A DNA stretch of 6,597 nt from JOPF136 sp035272605 (GTDB lineage Bacteria; Acidobacteriota; Terriglobia; Acidiferrales; UBA7541): positions 1 to 6,597 of the forward strand of contig DATEQM010000276.1 of NCBI GenBank assembly GCA_035272605.1. Reading direction: 5' to 3'. The notes below the pieces were generated by a model. The model was not told the DNA's origin. It worked only from the letters and a program-made list of their open reading frames with translations, and did no database searches. The position numbers and the translations under genes were made by a program. Positions within the stretch are counted from its first letter, which is position 1. Every line of letters starts with the position of its first letter. Shown here one piece after another: positions 1-6,304 of this stretch.

Positions 1-144
1 ACCGCGGCGGCAGCCATCACGCTGATTCAGCAGCTCGGCGGCGAAGTGGCCGCCGCAGCATTCATCGTGGAACTCACGTTTCTGAACGGCCGCGCCAAAC
101 TTCCCGGGCACGACGTGCACTCCCTCCTCCAATACGACTCCTAA
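1..144 (+). CDS. apt: Adenine phosphoribosyltransferase, C-terminal end (partial)
   Basis: The gene enters from the left edge in frame 1 and ends at TAA (142-144), leaving 47 residues. Apt joins adenine to PRPP to give AMP in cytoplasmic purine salvage. The visible part matches the end of the Apt family: a helix TAAAAITLIQQLGGEVAAAA, which follows the PRPP-binding loop, then the strand FIVELTFLNGR, then the closing KLPG..V.SLLQYDS. The PRPP loop itself lies outside the window, so the catalytic residues cannot be checked. The C-terminus has the usual family length and no sign of disruption. The gene runs toward rlmB, with a 127-base structured gap between the two stop codons. The alternative is another type I phosphoribosyltransferase, but the LNGR-KL-G-V-SLL-Y ending is characteristic of Apt. 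Confidence 0.9.
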   Translation, partial: TAAAAITLIQQLGGEVAAAAFIVELTFLNGRAKLPGHDVHSLLQYDS

Positions 145-153
145 CCAGGTAGC

Positions 154-205
154 GCTGGCTTCCCGCAGGTCCTGAGCCCGCCGCGGCGGGCGAAGGGCAG
201 CCAGC
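154..205. repeat. Nested inverted repeat between convergent apt and rlmB
   Basis: An outer 11-base arm GCTGGCTTCCC (154-164) faces GGGCAGCCAGC (195-205); 10 of 11 positions pair. Inside the loop lies a perfect 16-base palindrome, GCCCGCCGCGGCGGGC (176-191), which can fold as a 6-bp stem with a CGCG loop. Neither side has a T-run, so this is not a standard intrinsic terminator. It could be a transcript-end stabiliser or an extragenic palindromic element serving both convergent genes. The structure is read from the sequence; the role is inferred. Confidence 0.6.
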
Positions 206-237
206 CTTCAGACCGCGGGCCAGTCACAAAACCCAAC

Positions 238-253
238 AGCCCTGCGGCTTTTT
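238..253 (+). terminator. Weak candidate intrinsic terminator for apt
   Basis: AGCC (238-241), loop CTGC, then GGCT (246-249) runs directly into TTTTT (249-253), about 95 bases after the apt stop. The stem has only 4 bp, which is short for an intrinsic terminator. Position and T-run favour the call and stem strength argues against it. A second hairpin, CGATGC-GGC-GCATCG (255-269), follows immediately and ends just before the rlmB stop codon. Confidence 0.35.
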
Positions 254-271
254 CCGATGCGGCGCATCGCC

Positions 272-1012
272 TCACCCCTGCACTCGATTCTTCTCCTTGC
301 GCTGCCGCACCGCCTCGAACAAAACCACTCCGGCAGCCACGGATACGTTCAGCGAGCGCACCGGCCCCACCGTGGGAATCCCCACCAGAAAATCGCAGCG
401 CTTTCGCACCAACTCGTGCAGCCCTTTCCCCTCGCCTCCCAGCACCAAGGCAACCTTTCCTGTCAAGTCCTGCTCTGTATGCGCCTTCCCTGCGCGCTCT
501 TCGAGTCCCACCAGCCACCAGCCGGCTTCCTTCAATTCCTCCATGGCCCTCGCCATGTTCCCCACGCGCGCCACCGGCAGGTGTTCCAGCGCGCCCGCCG
601 CCGCCCGCGACACCGTGTCCGTTAGCCCCGCCGCGCGCCGCTCCGCAATCACCACGCCCGCCGCGCCGGCCGCCAGCGCGCTGCGCACGATGGCCCCCAG
701 ATTCCGCGGGTCCTCGATCCCGTCGAGCAGCACGAGCAGCGCCTCCGCCCCCGCCGTCGCTACGAGCTGTTCCAGGGTGGCCGTGCGTTTTGCCGCCGCC
801 ACCCCCACCACGCCCTGATGTTCCTCACGCCCGGCCAGCCGGTCCAGTTGCACGCGCTCCTCGAAGCGCACCGGCACGCCTCGCTCCCGCGCCAGCCGCA
901 CCACTTCCTCGATGCGTTCCCCGTGCCGCCCGCGTGCCACCACGATGCGTTCGAGCGCCCGGCCCGCAGCCAGCGCCTCCCGCACGGCATGAATCCCCGT
1001 CAGCCGCTCCAT
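272..1012 (-). CDS. rlmB: 23S rRNA (guanosine-2'-O-)-methyltransferase, TrmH/SpoU family (RlmB)
   Basis: The 246-residue product belongs to the SPOUT/TrmH methyltransferases. RlmB methylates the ribose of a conserved 23S rRNA guanosine (G2251 in E. coli) using S-adenosylmethionine. The N-terminal part (1-75) looks like the small substrate-binding domain of this subfamily, starting MERLTGIHAVREAL and containing HQGVVGV (66-72). The knotted catalytic domain carries all three signature motifs: DGIEDPRNLGAIVRSA (98-113, with N104 and R110), LVLGGEGKGL (189-198, with E194) and IPTVGPVRSLNVSVAAG (212-228, with S220 and N222). An in-frame ATG lies 11 codons upstream at 1045. I prefer 1012 because GAGAGGAAAGG directly precedes it and homologues typically begin near this point. 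The gene is last in the minus-strand run, 83 bases after the orphan gene. This matches the position of yacO (rlmB) downstream of gltX-cysS in Bacillus. Subfamily assignment over TrmH or TrmL rests on the N-terminal domain. Confidence 0.9.
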   Translation of the reverse strand: MERLTGIHAVREALAAGRALERIVVARGRHGERIEEVVRLARERGVPVRFEERVQLDRLAGREEHQGVVGVAAAKRTATLEQLVATAGAEALLVLLDGIEDPRNLGAIVRSALAAGAAGVVIAERRAAGLTDTVSRAAAGALEHLPVARVGNMARAMEELKEAGWWLVGLEERAGKAHTEQDLTGKVALVLGGEGKGLHELVRKRCDFLVGIPTVGPVRSLNVSVAAGVVLFEAVRQRKEKNRVQG

Positions 1013-1068
1013 CCTTTCCTCTCCGCTGCTCTGCGTTCCCTTCATACTCCGTGCTCTCTGCTCTCACT
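1013..1068 (-). repeat. Purine-rich GGAG/CAGAG repeat-like leader of rlmB
   Basis: On the minus strand the bases just before rlmB are built from short related words: GAGAGCAGAGAGCACGGAG, then GGGAACGCAGAGCAGCGGAG, then AGGAAAGG and the ATG. The same vocabulary (CACGGAG, AGCGCGGAG, GCAGAG) occurs on the plus strand at 6444-6486. The final AGAGGAAAGG probably acts as the Shine-Dalgarno sequence. Membership in a dispersed repeat family is inferred from only two places in one window. Confidence 0.35.
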
Positions 1069-1095
1069 GTTCGGTATTTTCGCCCGCGATGCGCG

Positions 1096-1683
1096 CTAAT
1101 CGAGCGCGGCACAAAACTCGATCAGGCGTTGGCGGCAGCTTTTCACCGCCACCTTCCAGGGTAGCCGCGCCGCACCATCGAGAAGCAGCACCACGCGGTC
1201 GAATTCCCCCTCCCCAGCCCGGCCCGCCAGCGCCAGACGCACCGGGTGGAACAATTCCTGACCCCGCCTCCTGGTCCGCTCTTTGAGCGCCGCGACGATT
1301 TCTTTATACCGTTCGGAATTCACCTCGGCTGAGTCCAGCACCAGTGCAGCGAGTTCCCGCAGCACCTGCCGCGCGCCCTCGCGAACCATCACCGCCTGGT
1401 TTTCCGCCCGGCCCAACAGTTGCTGCGCCTTGTAGTCGAACACCCGCTCCAACAGCCCTTCCAGCGCCTTTTCGTCCGGAGATTGCGCCCCCAGGAGCTG
1501 CGCCGCTTCCGCCATCCACTCGCTCCGCGCCCCCTCGCTCGCGGCCGGCTCTGTGCTGGCGGCCGCATCGCGAGCGTCGCCTGCCGCGAGCCAGCCGCGC
1601 CGCTCGACGATCGCTCGAACATCCTCACGAGTGAACGGAGAGGGCTGGCGCGTCCCCGGCCCGGTCTCGGCGAGCGGCTCCAT
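1096..1683 (-). CDS. Orphan protein resembling the GluRS C-terminal anticodon-binding domain
   Basis: The 195-residue product has no class I synthetase catalytic domain: no HIGH-type or KMSKS-type motif is present. Residues about 125-175 resemble the end of bacterial glutamyl-tRNA synthetase. ERYKEIVAALKE leads into RRRGQELFHPVRLALAGR (138-155), then a Glu/Phe-rich turn and VVLLLDGAA (164-172), compared with the GltX pattern gxKgkxlfxPlRvAltG...lLG. The N-terminal part has a short TREDVRAIVERRGW helix (18-31), an Ala/Ser-rich linker (about 35-55) and a mostly helical middle. It sits exactly where gltX lies in the Firmicutes order ispD-ispF-gltX. The start is 9 bases after the ispF stop, in the same frame as ispF, and has no clear Shine-Dalgarno sequence. 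Translation probably depends on coupling to ispF. The role is unknown; tRNA or RNA binding is an inference. The domain match is by eye. Confidence 0.7.
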   Translation of the reverse strand: MEPLAETGPGTRQPSPFTREDVRAIVERRGWLAAGDARDAAASTEPAASEGARSEWMAEAAQLLGAQSPDEKALEGLLERVFDYKAQQLLGRAENQAVMVREGARQVLRELAALVLDSAEVNSERYKEIVAALKERTRRRGQELFHPVRLALAGRAGEGEFDRVVLLLDGAARLPWKVAVKSCRQRLIEFCAALD

Positions 1684-1692
1684 GGAGGGAAT

Positions 1693-2166
1693 TCAGCCGT
1701 CCAGCGTGGCGATGGCGTGCGCCGCGATGGCCTCGCCGCGGCCCACCGCGTCCACGCCTTCGTTCGTCTTGGCCTTCAGATGCACACGGTCCGCGGACAC
1801 GCCCAACGCACGGGCCAGCGCCTCGCGCATGGCCGGAAAATGCGGGCCGAGCTTCGGCCGCTCGCAGACCACCACGGCATCGATGTACTCGATTTTTAAT
1901 CCGCGCGATTCGAGCAGCCCGCGGGCGTGCTCCAGGAATTTCAGGCTCGCCGCGCCCTTCCATTTCGGGTCCGTATCCGGAAAATGCGTGCCGATGTCGC
2001 CCGCTCCCGCCGCTCCCAGCAGCGCATCGCAAATGGCGTGCGCGAGCACGTCCCCGTCCGAATGCCCCTCAGGCCCCTTTTCAAAGGGGACCCGGACGCC
2101 GCCGACGATCAGCGGCCGGCCTTCGGCCAGCCGGTGCAGGTCGTATCCGATGCCGCACCGCGTCAT
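1693..2166 (-). CDS. ispF: 2-C-methyl-D-erythritol 2,4-cyclodiphosphate synthase
   Basis: IspF cyclises 4-diphosphocytidyl-2-C-methyl-D-erythritol 2-phosphate to the 2,4-cyclodiphosphate and releases CMP, in the MEP isoprenoid pathway. The 157 residues are the normal full length. Visible motifs are GIGYDLHRL (5-13), whose D9 and H11 are expected metal ligands with H43; the substrate loop GHSDGDVLAHAICDALLGAA (34-53); GDIGTHFPDTDPKWKG (56-71); PKLGPHF (104-110); and the C-terminal KAKTNEGVDAVGRGEAIA (131-148). The VDAV step departs slightly from the common LGFTGRGEG form, but the GRGE core is intact. The ATG overlaps the ispD stop as ATGA (2166-2163), so translation is very likely coupled. The stop is followed 9 bases later by the orphan GltX-like gene. 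Confidence 0.96.
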   Translation of the reverse strand: MTRCGIGYDLHRLAEGRPLIVGGVRVPFEKGPEGHSDGDVLAHAICDALLGAAGAGDIGTHFPDTDPKWKGAASLKFLEHARGLLESRGLKIEYIDAVVVCERPKLGPHFPAMREALARALGVSADRVHLKAKTNEGVDAVGRGEAIAAHAIATLDG

Positions 2167-2888
2167 TTCTGATTGCGTTCCTGCTGGAGATAGAACCGCG
2201 CCAGCTCCAGGTCGCCCTGCCGCGTGATTTTCAGGTTGCGCTCGGAGCCGTGAACCACGCGCACCTCATGTCCCAGTCGTTCGACCAGCGACGCCTCGTC
2301 CGACGCGGACATGCCATCCTCCGCCGCCCGGGCAAAGGCCTCCTTCAACAGCGCCGTGCGAAACACCTGCGGCGTCTGCGCCATCACGATGCGCTCCCGA
2401 TGGATCGTCGCCGTGATCAGCGCCACGTCCTTGGGCAGGCTGGAGCGCTTCACTTCTTTGATTGTGTCCGTGGCCGGAACGCCCAGGATGGCCGCGCCGC
2501 AGGCCTGGGCCTGTTCGATCACCCGCTCGATCTGTTCCCGCGTCACCAGCGGCCGCACGGCGTCATGCACCAGCACCAGGTCCGCGTCCGCGGGCACCTC
2601 CGCAAGCGCCCGCGCAACCGATTCCTGCCGCGTCGCCCCGCCGCGCAGCACGCGCACCGGCCGCCCCGGTTTTTCCTGGCCCAGGCGCCGCTCCAGCCCG
2701 GCCACTTCCTCCGGCAGCGTAGCGACGTAGAAGTGCGTCAGGGCCGCGCACTCCGCCAGCCGCCGCAGGGTGAACACCACGAGCGGCAGCCCGTCCAGTT
2801 CCAAGAACTGTTTCGGCGTTCCCGCGCCCATGCGGGTTCCGAGTCCGGCAGCCGGTACAATGGCGGCGATTCGCATCGTCAGGGGCAT
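2163..2888 (-). CDS. ispD: 2-C-methyl-D-erythritol 4-phosphate cytidylyltransferase
   Basis: IspD transfers CMP from CTP to MEP, giving 4-diphosphocytidyl-2-C-methyl-D-erythritol in isoprenoid synthesis. The 241 residues have normal family length. The nucleotide-binding loop is VPAAGLGTRMGAGTPKQFLE (11-30), with R19 and K26 matching the catalytic Arg and Lys. Then come RGGATRQESVARAL (82-95), LVLVHDAVRPLV (104-115), VPATDTIKEV (137-146), RIVMAQTPQVFR (166-177), SASDEASLVERLG (194-206) and NLKITRQGDLELA (218-230), where K220 fits the second MEP-binding Lys. The ATG at 2876 (residue 5) gives the more typical MRIAAIVPAAG start. Neither ATG has a clear Shine-Dalgarno sequence, so the start is uncertain by four codons. 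A 170-base gap separates it from yacL. In that gap a TAGACT box lies just before the start, but it has no convincing -35 element. The gene overlaps ispF by four bases. Confidence 0.96.
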   Translation of the reverse strand: MPLTMRIAAIVPAAGLGTRMGAGTPKQFLELDGLPLVVFTLRRLAECAALTHFYVATLPEEVAGLERRLGQEKPGRPVRVLRGGATRQESVARALAEVPADADLVLVHDAVRPLVTREQIERVIEQAQACGAAILGVPATDTIKEVKRSSLPKDVALITATIHRERIVMAQTPQVFRTALLKEAFARAAEDGMSASDEASLVERLGHEVRVVHGSERNLKITRQGDLELARFYLQQERNQK

Positions 2889-3058
2889 AAGAGTCTAGCG
2901 CAACAGCAGCCCGAGAGAAAGAAAGCACCGGGAAATCTGCGGCTCGGCGGCGGCGTAAGGCGCTGGTCTCCGCTGGGAGCCGCAGCCGTGCTTTTCACGC
3001 AGCGTCATAGCAATTCTGCAGTGATTGAGGGATAGGAAAAATTTCGCCGCAGACGCTC

Positions 3059-4315
3059 TCAGGATCGGCCCGACTCAGGAAACACCGGCCGCGGAGCGTG
3101 CTCGTTGGCGGTCCCTTCCGGCGCACGTCCCTCCGCCCCGCCCGGCGCCGTGCGCACAGCCGCGGGCGGCTCGGCAGCGTTGGGTGAGGATGAGGCCGCC
3201 GAAGCGGACGGAGCCGTTTGGCCCGATCGGTCGTCGAGCTTCCCGAAAATCATTTTCCCGGCAGTGGTCTGATGCACGGAAGTGACCGTGATATCCACTG
3301 CGCGGTTGATCATGCGCCGCGCCCCGTCCACCACCACCATCGTGCCGTCGTCCAGGTACGCCACGCCCTGTCCCAATTCCTTCCCCTCGCGCAGGATGAA
3401 CACGCGCATGGCCTCGCCGGGCAACACCACCGGCTTCAGGGCGTTGGCGAGCTGGTTGATGTTCAGCACCTCGATCCCTTGCAGCGTCGCCACTTTGTTC
3501 AGATTGTAATCGTTGGTGAGGATCTTCGCGCCGTAGCGCTTGGCCATCTCGATCAGTTTCATGTCCACGTCGGGAGTCTGCGGGAAATCGTCGTCGGCAA
3601 TCTCCACGCGCAGCGCCTCGCTCTTCTGCATGCGTTGCAGGATTTCCAGGCCCCGCCGCCCGCGCTGCCGCTTCAGGGGGTCCGCCGAATCGGCCACCAT
3701 CTGGAGCTCACGCAGCACGAATCGCGGGATGAGCAGCGTCCCTTCCAAGAATTGCGCCGCGCAGATGTCCGCGATCCGCCCGTCAATGATCACGCTGGTG
3801 TCCAGCACTTTGGACTGCTGGCTCCCGCTGGGTTCCCCGCTGAAGACGCCCCCGAACGCATCGAGGTTGAGCATCTCGCCCTTCGCTGCGCCGAGGGCCA
3901 GCCCCAGGTAGGTGAGCACGAACAGTGTAGTCAGGGTGGTGAAGGACCGCGGCACCAATGCCATAGTCGTGTGGCCCAGCACGACGCTTACCAGCAGCGC
4001 GCCCAGCAGACCCGCGAGCGCCCCCACCACACCGCCGATGAGCCGCCGCAGGCTGGCGCGCTCCAGTTGCATCTGCAGCAGCACCACCGCGAGCGCCAGC
4101 CCGGCTCCGAAGAGCGCAGACGCCTCCACGGAAAGTTCCAGCGGCTGAAAATGGATGCTGGCCAGGACGAACGCCAGCAGGAGCGCGGCGCGGAGCAGCC
4201 AAGCGCCATGCCCGTGCCGCGAGGCGTTTCTCGCGGCCTCTTTCCGGTCATGCTTCTTCAGTGACGGAACAACCGCCGATCCCGCCGCCGATGTGGCGAG
4301 TGCTGGACGGCCCAT
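3059..4315 (-). CDS. yacL: Membrane-anchored PIN/TRAM domain protein, YacL family
   Basis: The 418-residue product combines an N-terminal membrane region, a PIN nuclease-like domain and a TRAM domain, as in Bacillus YacL. Hydrophobic segments lie at about 38-55, 63-82, 92-114 and 125-143. The PIN domain (about 168-290) begins KVLDTSVIIDGRIADICA and keeps the acidic set D172, E203 (LRELQ), D251 (VDMKL) and D269 (TNDYNL), so metal-dependent RNase activity is plausible. The TRAM domain (about 300-360, AMRVFILREGKELGQGVAYL onward) is a predicted RNA-binding beta-barrel. After residue 361 comes a Ser/Ala/Pro/Gly-rich tail of about 58 residues, probably disordered. The start at 4315 is preceded by AGGGGA at good spacing. 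It is the first gene of the minus-strand run, and its place before ispD matches Firmicutes. The cellular substrate of the family is not well established. Confidence 0.9.
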   Translation of the reverse strand: MGRPALATSAAGSAVVPSLKKHDRKEAARNASRHGHGAWLLRAALLLAFVLASIHFQPLELSVEASALFGAGLALAVVLLQMQLERASLRRLIGGVVGALAGLLGALLVSVVLGHTTMALVPRSFTTLTTLFVLTYLGLALGAAKGEMLNLDAFGGVFSGEPSGSQQSKVLDTSVIIDGRIADICAAQFLEGTLLIPRFVLRELQMVADSADPLKRQRGRRGLEILQRMQKSEALRVEIADDDFPQTPDVDMKLIEMAKRYGAKILTNDYNLNKVATLQGIEVLNINQLANALKPVVLPGEAMRVFILREGKELGQGVAYLDDGTMVVVDGARRMINRAVDITVTSVHQTTAGKMIFGKLDDRSGQTAPSASAASSSPNAAEPPAAVRTAPGGAEGRAPEGTANEHAPRPVFPESGRS

Positions 4316-4392
4316 TCAATTTCCCCTGGATCTGCGAGTGATGCAAGCCCGATCCCAGGCCCCGCACGACGGAGCCACTTACTCGCCCATGC

Positions 4393-4423
4393 CGATTTCC
4401 CTTGGTCCGACCCTTGGGAATCG
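4393..4423. other. Stem-loop in the yacL leader region
   Basis: CGATTTCCC (4393-4401) pairs with GGGAATCG (4416-4423) as an 8-bp stem with one bulged base, and a smaller GGT/ACC pair lies inside the loop. It falls between the candidate promoter at 4444-4473 and the yacL start at 4315, so it would be in the 5' leader. No known riboswitch or leader family is recognised. Confidence 0.3.
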
Positions 4424-4443
4424 AGTGAAACGCTCCGCAATGA

Positions 4444-4473
4444 AGGATAACGCTTCCAATACCCCGATGACAA
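4444..4473 (-). promoter_or_regulatory. Candidate sigma70-type promoter for yacL-ispD-ispF run
   Basis: On the minus strand TTGTCA (4473-4468, 5 of 6 to TTGACA) is followed after 18 bases by TATCCT (4449-4444, 4 of 6 to TATAAT). It lies in the 209-base gap between the alr stop and the yacL start and points at yacL. The expected start of transcription is near 4437, giving a leader of about 120 bases. The match is moderate and may be chance. Confidence 0.4.
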
Positions 4474-4524
4474 TCCCTCCGGCGGTGGACACTCGCTGTT
4501 CCCGGCCTCACAACCCGCCTGCTA

Positions 4525-5709
4525 CTACTGCGTGTAGTGGCGCGGCACGCGCTTTCCCACCGAGCACAGGAGGTCGGAGGTGACTGTCCCCAGTTCCCGC
4601 GCGACGCAAAACGGGCTGATACGGCGTTGGCCATCCGCCCCGAAAATCGTCACCACTTCTCCCACTGCCGCGCCCGGCACGTCCGTGACGTCCACCATGC
4701 TCAAATCCATCGAAACCATGCCGACGAGCGGGGCCTCGATGCCGCGCACCAGCACATGCCCCTTGCCCGACAGGCGCCGCAACACCCCGTCCGCGTATCC
4801 CGCCGGGATCACGGCAATCCGCGAAGCCCGTGAGGTAGTGAACCTGGCGTTGTAACCGATGGCCGTTCCCGCGGGCACGTCGCGCACCGCGATGATCCGA
4901 GCGCGCAGGGCGAGCGCCGGGCGCAGCTCCAATCCGCGTTGCGCCGTTTGGAGCCGCTCGCTCGGGTCGTAGTTCTGATGATAGCCATACAGCAGCGCGC
5001 CCGGGCGCACCATGTGGCCCCAGGAGGACGGCCGCGAGGCAATCGCTGCGCTGTTGGCCATGTGCAGCGCCCCGGGATCCACGCCTGCGCGCCGCAGCCG
5101 CCCCAGTGCCACTGCGAAGTGCTGCTCCTGCGTCTCCGTCTGCTGCGTGGAGAAATCCTCCGAGGAGGCGAAGTGCGTGTAGGTGGCCTCGAGCTTCACG
5201 TGGCGGCATTCGACATACCGCCGAGCGAATTCTTCCGCGTCCCCCGGCGAAATTCCCAGCCGGTTCATGCCCGTGTCGATCTTCAGGTGAAAGGGCTTGC
5301 GGAAGCGCGGCCGCCGTACGCGGCGCGCGTGGTCCGCCGTCGCCGCTTCCAGCGCCGCCAGGTCCTCCAGGCGATGCACCGCGGGCGTCAGGTCGTATTC
5401 GAACAGGTACTTTGACTCGCCGTTCCACCAGCCCGTGAGGCTCAGGATCGGCCGGCGGATTCCCGCCTCGCGCAGCTCCGCGCCCTCGGAAACGCAGGCG
5501 ACCGCAAACGAATCGGCCCCCGCGCGTTCCAGCGCGCGCGCCACCTCCGGCGCACCGTGGCCGTAGGCGTCTGCTTTCACGACCGCGAGCACCTTCCGCC
5601 CGGGCCGCACCCACTTTTGGATAGCGCGGAGGTTTGCGGCAATCGCGCCGAGCGACACCTCGGCCCACACGGGCCTACCGTTGCGGGGCGCTGTCGTCTT
5701 TCCCTTCAT
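4525..5709 (-). CDS. alr: Alanine racemase (PLP-dependent)
   Basis: Alr interconverts L- and D-alanine in the cytoplasm, supplying D-Ala for peptidoglycan. The 394 residues have normal length. The N-terminal TIM-barrel holds the PLP lysine in LAVVKADAYGHG (41-52, K45), LKIDTGMNRLG (142-152), THFASSED (178-185) and MVRPGALLYGY (233-243). The C-terminal beta domain has the catalytic tyrosine Y286 in AIGYNARF, then IPAGYADGVLR (301-311), MVSMDLSMVDVTD (331-343) and the usual ending KRVPRHY (386-392). The frame stays open upstream to 6018. I start at 5709 because homologues begin near the WAEVSLGAIAANLRAI segment, a GAGGAAG box precedes it by about 10 bases, and the upstream translation is repeat-derived and unlike protein. 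It ends in tandem TAG TAG, 209 bases before yacL. Confidence 0.95.
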   Translation of the reverse strand: MKGKTTAPRNGRPVWAEVSLGAIAANLRAIQKWVRPGRKVLAVVKADAYGHGAPEVARALERAGADSFAVACVSEGAELREAGIRRPILSLTGWWNGESKYLFEYDLTPAVHRLEDLAALEAATADHARRVRRPRFRKPFHLKIDTGMNRLGISPGDAEEFARRYVECRHVKLEATYTHFASSEDFSTQQTETQEQHFAVALGRLRRAGVDPGALHMANSAAIASRPSSWGHMVRPGALLYGYHQNYDPSERLQTAQRGLELRPALALRARIIAVRDVPAGTAIGYNARFTTSRASRIAVIPAGYADGVLRRLSGKGHVLVRGIEAPLVGMVSMDLSMVDVTDVPGAAVGEVVTIFGADGQRRISPFCVARELGTVTSDLLCSVGKRVPRHYTQ

Positions 5710-5886
5710 TCTTTCGTCTTCCTCGGTCCGGTCCGCTTGCGGCGGGCTCGCTGGGAGTGCCGTGCCGCCGGGTTGGGGTCGGCGGTGCGAAACGTCTCGC
5801 CTATTCCAGTAGATGCCGGTTTCGTTTGGAGTGTAGCTTGTGGCGTTCCGTAGCGCTCTTTCGTTGGCGCGCACTGTGCCCTGGCG

Positions 5887-5940
5887 GTGACTGGTCCCAA
5901 TGGGATCGGGGCCGTGACTGGTCCCGATGGAATCGGGATC
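5887..5940. repeat. Two tandem 27-base hairpin-forming units
   Basis: Two adjacent 27-base units (5887-5913 and 5914-5940) both begin GTGACTGGTCCC and agree at 23 of 27 positions. Each can fold: unit 1 pairs GGTCCCAAT (5893-5901) with ATCGGGGCC (5905-5913), and unit 2 pairs GGTCCCGAT (5920-5928) with ATCGGGATC (5932-5940). Each has a 3-base loop. All four differences between the units lie in the stem or loop, and both stems survive, one with a wobble and one mismatch, the other with one wobble. This looks like an extragenic palindromic repeat. Confidence 0.75.
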
Positions 5941-6078
5941 TGCGATGATTGGTGGCGAGACCGGAGAGTGCCACACGCTCCCGCAAAACCATCCGGGAGG
6001 CAGAGGGCGCGTTGCCATTGAAAACTGGTATCGCCCCGGTCCAATCTGTCAGGGATTCGCCTAGTCTGTACTGTACCA

Positions 6079-6104
6079 CCCTCCCCCCCACCCCCCCTCC
6101 CCCC
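6079..6104 (-). other. G-quadruplex-forming tract (minus strand)
   Basis: The minus strand reads G6-A-G7-T-G7-A-G3: four G-runs of three or more, separated by single bases. That meets the strictest intramolecular G4 pattern (G3+ with 1-base loops). The tract lies about 370 bases upstream of the alr start, on the strand that would be the RNA-like strand of a transcript from the promoter at 6309-6337. The long C/G runs are also slippage- and sequencing-error-prone. Confidence 0.8.
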
Positions 6105-6304
6105 GGAGTTTGCAATCGCTAGAGAACACAGGACATCGATCGCAAAGGTCGAACGCGGGAGTGTGTAAATCGTTGAAAACAATGAAGGCGGATTTTCATG
6201 GGTTGCGCAGGAGTGCGTGAGCGCCTGAATCTTATGGGGGTTAGCTGGAATTTGGGCCCGCGATACTCGGATTGCTTTGGAGCGCCCCATCGATAATCAC
6301 CCCA

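Noticed and set aside
1013..1045. Longer rlmB starting at the ATG at 1045
   Set aside because: The ATG at 1012 has a much better ribosome site and gives the usual family N-terminus. The 11 extra residues derive from repeat-like sequence.
2250..3035. Long plus-strand open frame of 261 codons
   Set aside because: It is antisense to ispD, with Arg/His/Gln-rich low-complexity translation and no motif.
3218..4264. Long plus-strand open frame of 348 codons
   Set aside because: It lies wholly opposite yacL, and its His/Gln-rich translation has no domain. It is a shadow of GC-rich coding sequence.
4508..5668. Minus-strand frame of 386 codons overlapping alr
   Set aside because: It is a different frame of the same strand as alr, with a Gly/Arg/Ala-rich translation. 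The alr frame carries all the family motifs.
5887..5940. CRISPR-like array
   Set aside because: There are only two directly adjacent units, with no spacers and no cas genes.
5710..6018. N-terminal extension of alr by 103 codons
   Set aside because: The frame is open, but the translation is Pro/Arg/Ser-rich and includes the 27-base tandem repeat. Homologues start near 5709, and a Shine-Dalgarno-like box lies there.
5706..6290. Minus-strand frame of 194 codons in the non-coding region
   Set aside because: The translation is compositionally odd, covers the G-tract and tandem repeat, and has no motif or ribosome site.
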